Assembly: GCF_037023145.1 (NCBI RefSeq)
Contig: NZ_CP146091.1
Location: 930,001 to 994,000 of the forward strand
Direction: 5' to 3'
Length of the DNA stretch: 64,000 nt
DNA from: Ralstonia sp. RRA
GTDB lineage: Bacteria > Pseudomonadota > Gammaproteobacteria > Burkholderiales > Burkholderiaceae
The notes under the pieces are model-generated. The model was not told where the DNA came from. It saw nothing but the letters and a program-made list of their open reading frames with translations, and made no database searches. A program made the position numbers and the translations under genes. Numbering within the stretch: position 1 is the stretch's first letter; every line of letters begins with the position of its first letter. Below, piece after piece: positions 24,216 to 34,185 of the stretch.

Positions 24216-25280
24216 ATGAACGTCGGAATCTCGTGCAACGCGCTGGGTTACAGCGGCGGTAGCGAGCGCTACGCGATGGATTTGGTCCGCGGCCTGCATG
24301 AGCGCGCCATCCGTCCTGTGTTCTTTGCCAAAACGGTTGATAAGGCGCTGCCCGAATACGCCCAGGTCAAGGCCATCGCACTGCCCACGCGCAAGCTGAC
24401 GGGCAAACTCAATGACCACGTCTTCGGCTGGCTGGTGCGCCATCTGGCCAAGCGCGAGCATATCGACCTGATGATCGGCTGCAATCGCACCGGGGCGTCG
24501 GACATCGCCATCTGCGGTGGTACGCACATCGGCTATCTGAAAAGCTTTCCCAAGGCCCCTGCCTTCTGGGACCGCCAGCAGATCGCGCTGGAGCGGCGTG
24601 ACTACGTGCGCTCGCACGTGATCGTCGCGCACTCGAAACTGATGGCGCAGGAGGTGCTCGACTATTACGACATCCCCGAAGCCAAGGTGAAGACCGTGTA
24701 CCCGCCGGTGAGCGAGGAAAAATTTTCGCTGGTGGATGAGGCCGAACGCCAGCGCCTGCGAGATGAGCTGGGCTTCTCCCGCGACCGCGTTACCTTCGTG
24801 TTTCCGTCGTCGAGCCACAAGCGTAAGGGCTATCCGCTGCTGGAGGCGTTCTTCTCGAAGACGACGCTGCCGGTACAGCTGGCCGTGATCGGGCGGCCGG
24901 TATCGTCAACCTCGCCCAACATCCGCTACCTCGGTTATCGCAAGGACATCGAGAACGTCTACCGTGCGGCGGACTACACGATCCTCGCCTCGCACTACGA
25001 GCCGTTCGGGTTGATCGGGGTGGAGTCCGTGCTGTGTGGTACGCCCGCCGTGCTGGCGAGCAACATCGCCTGTACCGAGGTGATTTCCGACGAGGGCGCG
25101 CCGACCTTCAACGTGAACGATCCGGCCACGCTTGCCCGCACCATTGAGGCGGCGGTAGCGCGTGCGCAGGCTGGGCAGGCAAGGCTGGCGACTCCGCGCG
25201 AGCATTTGCGCTATGACCCGGGCGTTTGCGCACACATTGACGCCTTGCTGGCCTTGGCGCCGGGCGCGGGGGCTCTGTGA
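24216..25280 (+). CDS. Glycosyltransferase family 4, LPS core
   Basis: 354-residue GT-B retaining glycosyltransferase. The N-terminal Rossmann domain holds the glycine loop GYSGGSERYAMDLVRGL that receives the acceptor; the C-terminal domain has the nucleotide-sugar motif HYEPFGLIGVESVLCGTP (E-x7-E type) near residues 265-285. It acts at the inner face of the inner membrane. Together with waaL and two GT2 genes it forms an LPS outer-core operon; resemblance to WaaG-type glucosyltransferases is likely but the sugar cannot be fixed. Its TGA overlaps the next ATG. Confidence 0.9.
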   Translation: MNVGISCNALGYSGGSERYAMDLVRGLHERAIRPVFFAKTVDKALPEYAQVKAIALPTRKLTGKLNDHVFGWLVRHLAKREHIDLMIGCNRTGASDIAICGGTHIGYLKSFPKAPAFWDRQQIALERRDYVRSHVIVAHSKLMAQEVLDYYDIPEAKVKTVYPPVSEEKFSLVDEAERQRLRDELGFSRDRVTFVFPSSSHKRKGYPLLEAFFSKTTLPVQLAVIGRPVSSTSPNIRYLGYRKDIENVYRAADYTILASHYEPFGLIGVESVLCGTPAVLASNIACTEVISDEGAPTFNVNDPATLARTIEAAVARAQAGQARLATPREHLRYDPGVCAHIDALLALAPGAGAL

Positions 25281-26560
25281 TGAGCGGTGTGGCACAACGC
25301 GGTCGGGCAGCCGTTTCCGGCCTGCCGGCGGTTCTGTCGGTGCTGGGGATTGTCATCCTGCCGGCACTCATGCTGTCCATGCATGGCGCGGCATTCCTCG
25401 CGTTCACGCTGCTGCTGGTGTCAGCACTTTTGTCGATGCTGGTGGGGTATTCGGCGTTGAATGATCGGCTGCGTGCGATGTGGTGTGAGCATCGCTGGTT
25501 GATCCTGGCCATGGTGGCGATGCCGACGGCCATGCTGGTGAGCGCGCTGTTGAACCCTGCTGCGCCGCGTGGAGTGCCGTTTGCTTATGGACGGCTGTGG
25601 CTGTTTGGCTTTGTGTTGTTTGGCCTGCTGCAATTGCGGCCTGCACAGTTGCAGAACGTGCAGTGGGGCTGCGTAATCGGCGCCATCACCTCAGCGGTGT
25701 GGGCGTACTTGGAGCTGCGCGGTGATCGGCCGGATATGGTGGGTGCTTTTTCCAACACCATTCCGTTCGGCAATGTGTCGCTGCTGCTGGGGCTGTTCTC
25801 GTTGATCTCCATCGGCTGGGCACGCAATGAGGGTTGGCCGCTCATCGTGTTGCGCATGACGGGAGGTGCAGCGGGGCTCTACGCATCGTATATGTCGCAG
25901 TCGCGAGGCGGCTGGATTGCGATTCCTGTATTGCTGCTGATTGCTGTGGCGACGCTGCGCCACGTGAGCTGGAAGAAGCGGGTGACCGCATTGCTGGTAT
26001 TTTTCGCGCTGCTGGCAGCCGTTTGTGTCTCGTCGAGCATGGTTCGTACTCGCTTCGATCAAGCACTTAGCGACATTCATGCCTACGAGGCTGGCCAGGC
26101 CAACACCTCAGTCGGCATTCGTTTCCAACTCTGGAAGGCGGCCGCACTGATGTTGACGCGCCACCCGCTGGCGGGTGTCGGTCGGGGCGAGTTCCATAAC
26201 AGCCTGCAGGCGATTCATGCCGAGGGTGTGATCACCCAAGAAGCCACCGCCTTCGAGCATGCCCACAACGAGTTTCTATACAATGGCGCCACGCTTGGCG
26301 TACTGGGCATTGGTGCATTGCTGGCGTTGTATCTGGTGCCTGCTGCGTACTTCCTGCGCGCCACGCTGTGCGATGACCGCATCCTCCGGACCACCGGGGC
26401 CATGGGCCTCACACTGTGCGTCGGTTTCATGCTGTTTGGGCTGACCGAGGTGATGCTCATCATCGCGCAGACTGTCGTGTTCTACAGCGTGATGGTGGCC
26501 GTGTTCACCGCGCATATTCACCGGCGCCGGCAAGAGCTTGGCGCCAATCCTGTTCTCTGA
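25280..26560 (+). CDS. waaL: O-antigen ligase (WaaL-type membrane protein)
   Basis: 426-residue polytopic membrane protein with about ten or more hydrophobic segments and one large periplasmic loop (about residues 240-340) holding EHAHNEFLYNGATLG, the conserved His-containing stretch of the Wzy_C/O-antigen ligase family. It would join undecaprenyl-linked O-antigen to lipid A-core in the periplasm. ATG 25280 overlaps the preceding TGA; a GTG at 25277 is a less likely start. GC content dips relative to flanking housekeeping genes, as is common in LPS genes. Confidence 0.87.
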   Translation: MSGVAQRGRAAVSGLPAVLSVLGIVILPALMLSMHGAAFLAFTLLLVSALLSMLVGYSALNDRLRAMWCEHRWLILAMVAMPTAMLVSALLNPAAPRGVPFAYGRLWLFGFVLFGLLQLRPAQLQNVQWGCVIGAITSAVWAYLELRGDRPDMVGAFSNTIPFGNVSLLLGLFSLISIGWARNEGWPLIVLRMTGGAAGLYASYMSQSRGGWIAIPVLLLIAVATLRHVSWKKRVTALLVFFALLAAVCVSSSMVRTRFDQALSDIHAYEAGQANTSVGIRFQLWKAAALMLTRHPLAGVGRGEFHNSLQAIHAEGVITQEATAFEHAHNEFLYNGATLGVLGIGALLALYLVPAAYFLRATLCDDRILRTTGAMGLTLCVGFMLFGLTEVMLIIAQTVVFYSVMVAVFTAHIHRRRQELGANPVL

Positions 26561-26572
26561 GATCGTCTTCGC

Positions 26573-27346
26573 ATGTCCGCATCCAACCGAGCCACGCTCG
26601 CCGTCATCATCGTCGCCAAGAATGAAGCCGCCGACATCGGCGATTGCATCCGCTCGGTGCGCGATTGGGCGGACGACGTCATCGTCTTTGATTCCGGCAG
26701 CACGGACGGTACGCAAGACATCTGCCGCGAACTGGGCGCCCGCGTGTTCGAAACGGACTGGCCGGGCTACGGCGAACAGTCCAACCGTGCATTGCGTGAG
26801 GCACGCACCGACTGGGTTCTGTCGCTGGACGCCGATGAGCGGATCAGCCCCGAGTTGCGTGCCGAGATGATCGCGGTGCTCGAATCGGGCAGCTCGCATA
26901 CGGTGTATTCCATGCCGCGCAGCTCCAGCTTCTGCGGTCGCTTCATGAAGCATTCGGGCTGGTGGCCAGACCGCATCCGCCGCTTCTTCAAGCGCGAGCA
27001 GGTGACCTTCTTCGATGCGCCGGTGCATTCGCACCTAGTGTTCCAAGGTACCGTCGGCGATTTTCGCGCGCCGATCATTCACTACTCGATTCCCGACCTG
27101 CGGGCCGCACTCGACAAGGCCAACGATTACTCCACGGCCGGCGCCGCTGCAGCCTATGCCAAGGGCAAGCGCGCATCGTTGGGCAGTGCGATCGGCCACG
27201 GGCTGTGGGCGTTCATTCGCACCTACATCATCCAGCGCGGTTTCCTGGATGGCGCGGAAGGCTTCATGCTGGCTGTGTCCAACGCAGAGGGCACGTACTA
27301 CCGCTACATCAAGCTGATGATGCTGCATCGTCATGGCAAGCGCTGA
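26573..27346 (+). CDS. Glycosyltransferase family 2 (WaaE/KdtX-like)
   Basis: 257-residue GT-A enzyme: LAVIIVAKNEAADI, then VFDSGSTDGT and LSLDADERI (DxD-type metal site) within the first 95 residues, and a basic C-terminal half. This pattern matches the WaaE/KdtX beta-1,4-glucosyltransferases acting on inner-core heptose. It sits 12 bases after waaL and overlaps the next gene by 14 bases, so the four genes are one operon. Confidence 0.88.
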   Translation: MSASNRATLAVIIVAKNEAADIGDCIRSVRDWADDVIVFDSGSTDGTQDICRELGARVFETDWPGYGEQSNRALREARTDWVLSLDADERISPELRAEMIAVLESGSSHTVYSMPRSSSFCGRFMKHSGWWPDRIRRFFKREQVTFFDAPVHSHLVFQGTVGDFRAPIIHYSIPDLRAALDKANDYSTAGAAAAYAKGKRASLGSAIGHGLWAFIRTYIIQRGFLDGAEGFMLAVSNAEGTYYRYIKLMMLHRHGKR

Positions 27347-28175
27347 TTGCCCGCGTCGCATCGCGCTGATCGTCACGACCTACAACCGCCCGGATGCGCT
27401 AGCCCGCGTGTTGGCCGGTTGTGGCGCGCAGACTGATCAAGCGTTTGATGTGATCGTTGCCGACGATGGTTCGCGCGACGATACGCGCTTGGCGGTGGAA
27501 ACCGCCGCCAAGACGGCATCGTATCCATTGCGCCATGTTTGGCACCCCGACGACGGTTTCCGCGCAGCCGAGATCCGCAATCGCGGCGTGCTGGCAACCG
27601 ATGCCGACTATCTGGTCTTTCTCGATGGCGATTGCGTGCCGCGCCCAGACTTCGTCGCCCGGCACCGCGCACTGGCTGAGCCGGGGCGCTTGTTGTCTGG
27701 CAGCCGCATCCTACTGAGCGAAGAGATGACGCGTGACGTTATCGCGCAGCAGACCGACATCCACTTGAAGGACCTCGCCTACTGGTTCAGCTCCTGGCGT
27801 GCTGGCCGCATCAACAAGTTCTTGCCGCTGCTGGTACCGGGCCTGCCTGTTCCGCGCACGTTCAAGGACACGAGCCTGCGTGGCATCAAGAGCTGCAACT
27901 TGGGCGTGTGGCGCAGCGATTTCGAGCGCGTGAATGGCTTTGACCAGAGCTTTGTCGGTTGGGGCCATGAAGATGCTGACCTGGCCGTGCGTCTGTACAA
28001 CGCTGGTGTGCGCCGCAAGCGCGGCTTCTGCGCGACCGAGGTCTTCCACCTGTGGCATCGCGAGCAATCTCGCGAGCAGGAAAGCCCCAACTACCGCCGA
28101 ATGATGGCGCGCCGCAATACCGATGTCATCCGCGCTGAGGCGGGATTGACGGAGTTGCGCGGGCAAGGCGCCTGA
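27333..28175 (+). CDS. Glycosyltransferase family 2 with galactosyltransferase-type C-terminal domain
   Basis: 280-residue GT-A enzyme. The nucleotide-sugar half has IALIVTTYNRPDAL, VADDGSRDDT and FLDGDCVPRP (DGD metal site). The C-terminal part carries CNLGVWRSDFERVNGFD and GWGHEDADLAVRL, the acceptor-binding region typical of the GT2/GT7 chondroitin-type proteins found in Gram-negative LPS clusters. It overlaps the preceding gene. Its stop codon lies within the loop of a bidirectional hairpin. Confidence 0.9.
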   Translation: MASADCPRRIALIVTTYNRPDALARVLAGCGAQTDQAFDVIVADDGSRDDTRLAVETAAKTASYPLRHVWHPDDGFRAAEIRNRGVLATDADYLVFLDGDCVPRPDFVARHRALAEPGRLLSGSRILLSEEMTRDVIAQQTDIHLKDLAYWFSSWRAGRINKFLPLLVPGLPVPRTFKDTSLRGIKSCNLGVWRSDFERVNGFDQSFVGWGHEDADLAVRLYNAGVRRKRGFCATEVFHLWHREQSREQESPNYRRMMARRNTDVIRAEAGLTELRGQGA

Positions 28176-28187
28176 ACTGGCGCCTTG
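28164..28187. terminator. Bidirectional hairpin across the convergent LPS genes
   Basis: 9-bp perfect stem CAAGGCGCC/GGCGCCTTG with loop TGAACT; the loop contains the TGA stop of the GT2 gene. No long T-run follows on either strand, but its place between converging genes suggests a two-way terminator. Confidence 0.55.
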
Positions 28188-28191
28188 GCGC

Positions 28192-28974
28192 TCACCACGT
28201 CTTCTTCTGCTTGGCGATGCCGCGGAACGGCCGCACGAAGATCTGATAGAGGAACTTGTGCACGAAGATCAGGTGCAGGCGGTGGCTGAGCCATCGCTCC
28301 TCGTCGGCTTCGCGGCTCTTGATGGCGCGATCGGCCTCCAGGTTGGAGCCGGTATCGAAATCCTGCACGCTGATCACGTACGGCACGACCGCACGCATCT
28401 GTACGATGCCTTCGCGCTCGAATTTGTGCCAGTAGTCCGCCGCCAGCCACACCGGGTAGAGCTGTTCGACCATGCGTTTGGCCGCGGCGCGTGTGATGAA
28501 ATAGCCGTGCGCCAGCCACTGATAGTTCGCCAGCTTCACCACGTTGTGGCTGGCATCGAGCGGTTTTGCGCTGCGTTTGTAGTAACGGTTGACATACGTG
28601 AGCAGCGTTACCACGGGTTCGTCGGGTGAGACTTGCTGCGCCAGCGCATCGAGCACGGCGGGCACATCGGCCCCAAGCTTCGCATCATCCTCCAGGATGA
28701 GCGCGTAGGGCAGATCCTGCTCCAGCATTGCGCGGTAGACGCCCAGGTGGCTAAGCGCACAGCCGACTTCGCCGACGGTCAGTTCGCGGCTTTCGGCAAC
28801 GGCACGGGCGTGGTCATAGTGGCTCGCCAGTGTATCGGCGGGGAGTGCTTTACCGTACACGCCAGGAAAACGCGTGTGCGCTAGGCCGAGTGCATCAAGC
28901 TGATCTTCGAGGGCTTTGCGGCGCCCGACGTCGTGCTCGAGATTGATGAAGAACGTGGGAACGCGCGAACTCAT
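28192..28974 (-). CDS. Glycosyltransferase family 25, LPS biosynthesis
   Basis: 260-residue GT25 (Lex2B/LgtB-like) protein. Motifs are FFINLEHDVGRRKALEDQL at the N terminus, VGEVGCALSHLGVYRAML and ALILEDDAKL near residues 85-105 (acidic metal site). Such enzymes add galactose or glucose to LPS outer core or oligosaccharide. It is the only gene in the cluster on the minus strand, set against the GT2 operon and divergent to msbA, so it is expressed separately and may be a later addition or a variable decoration. Confidence 0.9.
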   Translation of the reverse strand: MSSRVPTFFINLEHDVGRRKALEDQLDALGLAHTRFPGVYGKALPADTLASHYDHARAVAESRELTVGEVGCALSHLGVYRAMLEQDLPYALILEDDAKLGADVPAVLDALAQQVSPDEPVVTLLTYVNRYYKRSAKPLDASHNVVKLANYQWLAHGYFITRAAAKRMVEQLYPVWLAADYWHKFEREGIVQMRAVVPYVISVQDFDTGSNLEADRAIKSREADEERWLSHRLHLIFVHKFLYQIFVRPFRGIAKQKKTW

Positions 28975-29161
28975 GCGGAAGGATCAGGTGACGCGGCAAT
29001 GCGTCTTGGCTGTGGATTCTGCTACCAGGATGGGCCGAAACAGGTGATTGCCGTAAAATGCCGGGTCGCCCGTCTGTCGGATGGCAGGTGCAGCATGCAC
29101 ATGTTGTCGGCAATGCCCGTCGCAATGCGGTGCAATCTGCCCACCCTTATTTGAAAACGCC

Positions 29162-30931
29162 GTGAGTATACAAGCAAAGTCTGACCATCAAGACCCCTCC
29201 AAGCCGTTGCTCAAGCGCCTGTGGACGTACCTGCGTCCTGAACTCACTGCGTTCATTCTCTCCATGGTTGCCATGGGCGTGGTGGCCGCCACGGAAGGGA
29301 TCATCCCCAAGGTCGTGAAGGACCTGCTGGACCAGGGTTTTGGCGGTGAATACGCCGGCAAGCTGTGGCAGGTGCCGGCCATGCTGGTCGGCATTGCCGT
29401 GGTGCGCGGCGTGGCGCAGTTTGCGTCGACCTACCTGCTGAGCCTGGTGTCGAACAAGGTGCTGTTGAACCTGCGCGTGAAGATGTTCGAGCGGCTGCTG
29501 CAGGCGCCGGCGTCGTATTACCAGCAGAACACGGCGGCGTCGATCATCAACGCCGTGATCTTCGAGGTGAACCAGGTGCTGCAGGTGCTGACCGGCGTGT
29601 TCATCACGATGGTGCGCGACTCGATGACGGTGTTGGCGCTGCTGGTTTTCCTCTTCTATACCAACTGGCGCCTGACGCTGGTGGTGGCGGTGATTCTGCC
29701 GGTCATCGGTTTGCTGATGTCGCGTATCAACCGCCGCCTGCGCTCGCTCAACCGCGAGAGCCAGAACCTGACCAACCAGGCCGCCTACGTGGTGGAAGAG
29801 GCCGTTGGTGGTTACAAGGTCGTCAAGCTGCATGGCGGCGAGGCTTACGAATCGCTGCGCTTCAACGCCATGACCAACCGCCTGCGCAGCTATGCCATGC
29901 GCGTGGCGGTGGCCGGAGGCCTGAATCAACCGGTGACACAGTTCCTGGCGGCGCTCGCGCTGTCCGTCATCCTGGCGATTGCCATGATGCAGGCACAGGC
30001 CAACCAGACCACGGTCGGCGGTTTTACCGGTTTTGTGATGGCGATGCTGCTGCTGATCTCGCCGCTCAAGCATCTGACGGATGTGAACCAGCCCCTGCAG
30101 CGTGGCCTGACGGCCGCCGAGTTCATCTTCGGTCTGATTGATACGCCCATCGAACCGCAGGAAGGCGGCAAGCATATCGAACGCGCCCGCGGTGACATCC
30201 GCTTCGATCGCGTGACCTTCCGCTACGGCGCGGATGGCAGGGCGGCGCTCGACAATGTCGACCTGCATGTGAAGCCGGGCGAGATCGTCGCCCTGGTCGG
30301 GCCTTCGGGCAGCGGCAAGACCACGCTGGTGAACCTGATGCCGCGCTTCTTTGATCCGACCTCGGGCACGATCTCGCTCGACGGCGATGCGCTGGCTGAC
30401 CTGTCGCTGCAGGATCTGCGCCGCCAGATCGCCTTCGTGAGCCAGGACGTGGTGCTGTTCAACGACACCATTGCTGCCAACGTGGCGTATGGCGCGCGGG
30501 ACGCCTCCGAGATCGACATGGCGCGGGTGCGCCGTGCACTGGAAGCCGCTTACCTGACGGATATGGTGGACAACCTGCCGGAAGGCGTTGACACCAACGT
30601 TGGCGACAACGGTTCGAAGCTCTCCGGCGGCCAGCGCCAGCGCCTGGCGATTGCCCGCGCCATCTACAAGGATGCGCCGATTCTGATCCTGGACGAAGCG
30701 ACCTCCGCGCTCGACTCGGAATCCGAGCGTCAGGTGCAGGCCGCGCTTGAGCGGCTGATGGAAGGCCGCACGACGCTGGTGATCGCACACCGCCTGTCGA
30801 CCATCGAAAACGCCGACCGCATCATCGTGCTCGAGCACGGCAAGATTGCCGAGGCCGGCACGCACCGCGAACTCATCGACCGCGATGGGTTGTATGCTGG
30901 GCTGCATCGCATCCAGTTCGCCACTCAGTAA
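29162..30931 (+). CDS. msbA: Lipid A export ABC transporter MsbA
   Basis: 589-residue half transporter that flips lipid A-core across the inner membrane. Six membrane segments in residues 15-320 are followed by the ATPase domain: Walker [10 protein letters not shown], signature [14 protein letters not shown], Walker [13 protein letters not shown], and H-loop IAHRLST. GTG 29162 gives the family-typical length and N terminus; an ATG at 29081 would add 27 odd Cys-rich residues. The Shine-Dalgarno is weak. Neighbouring LPS genes fit the role. Confidence 0.93.
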   Translation: MSIQAKSDHQDPSKPLLKRLWTYLRPELTAFILSMVAMGVVAATEGIIPKVVKDLLDQGFGGEYAGKLWQVPAMLVGIAVVRGVAQFASTYLLSLVSNKVLLNLRVKMFERLLQAPASYYQQNTAASIINAVIFEVNQVLQVLTGVFITMVRDSMTVLALLVFLFYTNWRLTLVVAVILPVIGLLMSRINRRLRSLNRESQNLTNQAAYVVEEAVGGYKVVKLHGGEAYESLRFNAMTNRLRSYAMRVAVAGGLNQPVTQFLAALALSVILAIAMMQAQANQTTVGGFTGFVMAMLLLISPLKHLTDVNQPLQRGLTAAEFIFGLIDTPIEPQEGGKHIERARGDIRFDRVTFRYGADGRAALDNVDLHVKPGEIVALVGPSGSGKTTLVNLMPRFFDPTSGTISLDGDALADLSLQDLRRQIAFVSQDVVLFNDTIAANVAYGARDASEIDMARVRRALEAAYLTDMVDNLPEGVDTNVGDNGSKLSGGQRQRLAIARAIYKDAPILILDEATSALDSESERQVQAALERLMEGRTTLVIAHRLSTIENADRIIVLEHGKIAEAGTHRELIDRDGLYAGLHRIQFATQ

Positions 30932-30983
30932 GCAGTTCACTTCCGGGCGGCGTGCTCGTGATGCTCACACCAAAGGAGACATC

Positions 30984-31580
30984 ATGACGACCACCACGCC
31001 GCCCATCAGCCGGTTCCCCGTTCCTGAACTGGCTGACATTCCCGAAGACATTCGCGCACGCATCCTCGAAGTGCAGGAGAAGACCGGCTTTGTGCCGAAC
31101 GTCTTCCTCGCGCTGTCGCACCGGCCCGATGAGTGCCGCGCCTTCTTTGCCTACCACGATGCACTCATGCTGCGCGAAGGCAGCAGCCTGACCAAGGGCG
31201 AGCGGGAGATGATCGTGGTGGCCACCTCCGGCGCCAACCAGTGCCTGTATTGCGTGGTGGCGCACGGTGCGATCCTGCGCATTTACGAGAAGAATCCGCT
31301 CGTGGCTGATCAGGTTGCCGTCAACCATCGCAAGGCTGACATCACCTCGCGCCAGCGCGCCATGCTCGACTTCGCGATGAAGGTCTGCACGGCCTCGCAC
31401 ACCGTCGACGAGGCCGACTACGACGCATTGCGCGTGCATGGTTTCGACGACGAGGACATCTGGGACATCGCCGGCATCACGGCCTTCTTCGGCCTGTCGA
31501 ACCGTATGGCGAACGTGATCTCGATGCGGCCGAACGATGAGTTCTTCCTGATGGGGCGTCTGCCGCGCGAGAAGAAGTAG
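30984..31580 (+). CDS. Peroxidase-related AhpD/CMD-family protein
   Basis: 198-residue all-helical protein of the carboxymuconolactone decarboxylase/AhpD superfamily, the group known as uncharacterised peroxidase-related enzymes. The redox centre CLYCVVAH (Cys-x2-Cys-x3-His) lies near residues 87-94, as in AhpD, where it reduces peroxides. AAGGAG precedes ATG 30984. It follows msbA after 52 bases in the same direction but is functionally unrelated. Its stop is 13 bases from the convergent LysR gene. Confidence 0.9.
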   Translation: MTTTTPPISRFPVPELADIPEDIRARILEVQEKTGFVPNVFLALSHRPDECRAFFAYHDALMLREGSSLTKGEREMIVVATSGANQCLYCVVAHGAILRIYEKNPLVADQVAVNHRKADITSRQRAMLDFAMKVCTASHTVDEADYDALRVHGFDDEDIWDIAGITAFFGLSNRMANVISMRPNDEFFLMGRLPREKK

Positions 31581-31593
31581 GCGGCCGGTCGGT

Positions 31594-32493
31594 CTAGGCC
31601 GTCAGCTCGCGCAATGCTTCGAGCAGCTTGACGGCGGGGCTGGGCAGGATGCCGTGGCGGCGCCGGAACGCGGTGAGCGTGCGGCGCGCCACCAGCCCGG
31701 GAATCGGCAGCGGTTCGATTACGCCGGCGCGGCGCTCGGCGTCGATCATCGGCTCGGCCATCCAGCTCAGGAAGCCTGAGCGCGCCACCAGGCTCTTGAG
31801 CGCCGTGACCGAGCGCGTTTCCACCACGGTATTGGGCAGCCCAAGGCCTGCGGCCTCGAACACCTGCCGCATGTGCTCGTAGGGGCCAGTACCGTGCGGT
31901 GGCACGGCCCAAGGCGCAGGCATCGTGTCGGCGAGCGACAGAGCGGGGCGCTTGCGCAACGGGTGCTCGGGCGACGCGACCACGAAGCTCGCGTCTTCCC
32001 AGCGGCAATCGGCAATCGCGATGATCTCGTCCGTATCCGGCATCGCCATCGACAGCGCAAGGTCGATCTCGTGCTTGACGAGTCCCTCGGCCAGCCGGTC
32101 CCACACGCCTTCCAGTATTTCCACACGCAGGTTCGGCCAGCGCGCCACTACCGTGCCGACCGCCAGCGGCAGGACGCAGCTCGCGATGCTGCCGACCGCA
32201 CCCACGCGGATAGTGCCCTTGGCAAGCCCGCGCATCGCGTCGATCTCTTCACGTGCGTAATCGGCTTCGCGCTGCAGCAGCGTGGCGTGCGGCAGCAGCG
32301 CCTGCCCAATGACGGTGAGTTGCATCCCCTTGGAGTGCCGCTCGAACAGGGGCGCCCCTACCTCGTCTTCCAGCCGCTTGATGATGCGGCTCAGCGCCGG
32401 TTGCGTGACGTGCAGGACCTCTGCGGCACGCCCGAGGCTGCCGGCCGAGACGATGGTGGTGAAAGCGCGCAACTGGCGCAGATCGAAAGGCAT
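31594..32493 (-). CDS. LysR-family regulator of the benzoylformate operon
   Basis: 299-residue LysR protein: winged helix with FTTIVSAGSLGRAAEVLHVTQPALSR, then a two-lobed effector domain. It lies divergent to the decarboxylase gene with 102 bases between, the usual layout for a LysR activator of an aromatic catabolic operon. The effector is probably the pathway substrate, an aromatic 2-hydroxy or 2-oxo acid (inferred from neighbours only). A small dyad TTTC-GCCA-GAAA at 32510-32521 is a possible part of its site. Confidence 0.9.
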   Translation of the reverse strand: MPFDLRQLRAFTTIVSAGSLGRAAEVLHVTQPALSRIIKRLEDEVGAPLFERHSKGMQLTVIGQALLPHATLLQREADYAREEIDAMRGLAKGTIRVGAVGSIASCVLPLAVGTVVARWPNLRVEILEGVWDRLAEGLVKHEIDLALSMAMPDTDEIIAIADCRWEDASFVVASPEHPLRKRPALSLADTMPAPWAVPPHGTGPYEHMRQVFEAAGLGLPNTVVETRSVTALKSLVARSGFLSWMAEPMIDAERRAGVIEPLPIPGLVARRTLTAFRRRHGILPSPAVKLLEALRELTA

Positions 32494-32595
32494 GCCAAAA
32501 GGTAATGACTTTCGCCAGAAAATTCAATATCGCGCAAGGCGGGGGGCTCCCATACTGGGCGGGCCAATGCAAAGAGCAATACAAGGAGACGCTGC

Positions 32596-34185
32596 ATGAC
32601 CCGCACTTCGCTCGCGCTTGTCACGGTGCGCGACGCCACGATCGAGTTGCTTCGCCGGCTCGGCATGACCCATGTGTTCGGCAATCCGGGCTCGACCGAA
32701 CTGCCGATGTTCCGGGATTTTCCCGAAGACTTCCGCTACATCCTTGGTCTGCAGGAGGCCGTGGTGGTCGGCATGGCCGATGGCTATGCGCAAGCAACCG
32801 GCAACGCCGCGCTGGTGAATTTGCACTCGGCAGCCGGTGTCGGCAACGCGATGGGCAACATCTTCACGGCGTTCAAGAACCGCACGCCGCTGGTGATCAC
32901 GGCCGGGCAGCAGGCGCGGTCCATCCTGCCGTTCGATCCGTTCCTGGCCTCCAACCAGGCCACCGAACTGCCCAAGCCGTACGTCAAATGGAGCATCGAG
33001 CCGGCGCGCGCGCAGGACGTGCCGCAGGCACTCGCCCGTGCGTATCACATCGCCATGCAGGAGCCGCGCGGGCCCGTGCTGGTGTCGATCCCCGTGGATG
33101 ACTGGGATCAGCAGACCGAGCCTGTCGCCGTACATGAAGTGGCGCATGAAGTGCGGCCCGATCCTGTGACGCTCGCGCGCATCGGCGATGCGCTGGATGC
33201 GGCGCAACGGCCAGCGTTTGTGGTGGGGGCAGCGGTAGACCGTGCCGGTGCGTGGGACGCCGTTGTGCAGCTTGCCGAAGCGCACAACGCCCGTGTGTTT
33301 ACCGCGCCCATGGCAGGACGAGGTGCGTTTCCGGAAGACCACCGCCTGTTCGCCGGTTTCCTGCCGGCAATGCGCGAGAAGATCGTCGCCCTGCTGCAGG
33401 GTCACGACGTGGTGTTTGCGCTTGGCGCACCCGCGTTCACGTATCACGTGGAAGGTCATGGGCCGCACGTGCCTGTGGGGGCCAAGCTCATACAGCTGAT
33501 CGACGATCCGGCCACTGCATCGTGGACGCCCGGGGGCATCTCGGCCGTCGGCAACATCCGCCTCGGCGTGCAGGACTTGCTAGCAAGGCCCGCGCCGCCC
33601 GCTCGACCGCTGCCTGCGTCCCGCGTCAAATCGCCGCGAGCAGAGCCGTCGTCCCCAATGTCCACCGCCTTTGTTTTGCAGACGCTCGATGCCGTGCGCG
33701 GCCCCGCAGATATCGTCGTCGAAGAAGCACCCAGCGCGCGCTCCGTGATGCAGACCTATCTGCCAATGCGTCGCTCTGGGGCGTTCTACACCATGGATAG
33801 CGGGGGATTGGGCTACGGCATGCCTGCCGCTGTGGGCGTGGCACTCGCCAAGCCGGGCACGCGCGTGATCGGCCTGATTGGCGATGGATCGAGCATGTAT
33901 TCCATCCAGGCGTTGTGGAGCGCATCGCTGCTCAAGTTGCCCATGACGTTCGTGATCCTGAACAACCGCCGTTATGCTGCCCTGCAGGATTTCGCGCCGG
34001 TGTTCGGCTTTGCACCCACCGACCCGGTGCAAGGCACGGACCTGCACGGCATCGACTGCGTCGGACTGGCTCGTGCCATGGGCTGCACCGGCGAGCGCGT
34101 GACGGACCCGCACGCGCTGGAGGCCGCACTGCACACCGCGCTGCAATCCACCGGACCAACTTTGATTGAAGTGGAGATTGCCTGA
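32596..34185 (+). CDS. mdlC: Benzoylformate decarboxylase (ThDP enzyme)
   Basis: 529-residue thiamine-diphosphate enzyme that splits benzoylformate (or a ring-substituted form) to the aldehyde and CO2. All four catalytic residues of the Pseudomonas putida enzyme are matched in place: S33 (GNPGSTE, S26), E54 (LQEAVVVG, E47), H77 (NLHSAAG, H70) and H284 (TYHVEG, H281). The spacings S-E 21 and E-H 23 are identical. The ThDP motif runs from GDGSSMYS to ILNN. ATG 32596 follows AAGGAG; the stop overlaps the next ATG. Start of an aromatic operon. Confidence 0.93.
   Translation: MTRTSLALVTVRDATIELLRRLGMTHVFGNPGSTELPMFRDFPEDFRYILGLQEAVVVGMADGYAQATGNAALVNLHSAAGVGNAMGNIFTAFKNRTPLVITAGQQARSILPFDPFLASNQATELPKPYVKWSIEPARAQDVPQALARAYHIAMQEPRGPVLVSIPVDDWDQQTEPVAVHEVAHEVRPDPVTLARIGDALDAAQRPAFVVGAAVDRAGAWDAVVQLAEAHNARVFTAPMAGRGAFPEDHRLFAGFLPAMREKIVALLQGHDVVFALGAPAFTYHVEGHGPHVPVGAKLIQLIDDPATASWTPGGISAVGNIRLGVQDLLARPAPPARPLPASRVKSPRAEPSSPMSTAFVLQTLDAVRGPADIVVEEAPSARSVMQTYLPMRRSGAFYTMDSGGLGYGMPAAVGVALAKPGTRVIGLIGDGSSMYSIQALWSASLLKLPMTFVILNNRRYAALQDFAPVFGFAPTDPVQGTDLHGIDCVGLARAMGCTGERVTDPHALEAALHTALQSTGPTLIEVEIA

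Noticed and set aside
29147..30940. A 597-codon minus-strand frame opposite msbA
   Set aside because: His/Gln-rich shadow covering exactly the msbA coding region; msbA has all ABC motifs.
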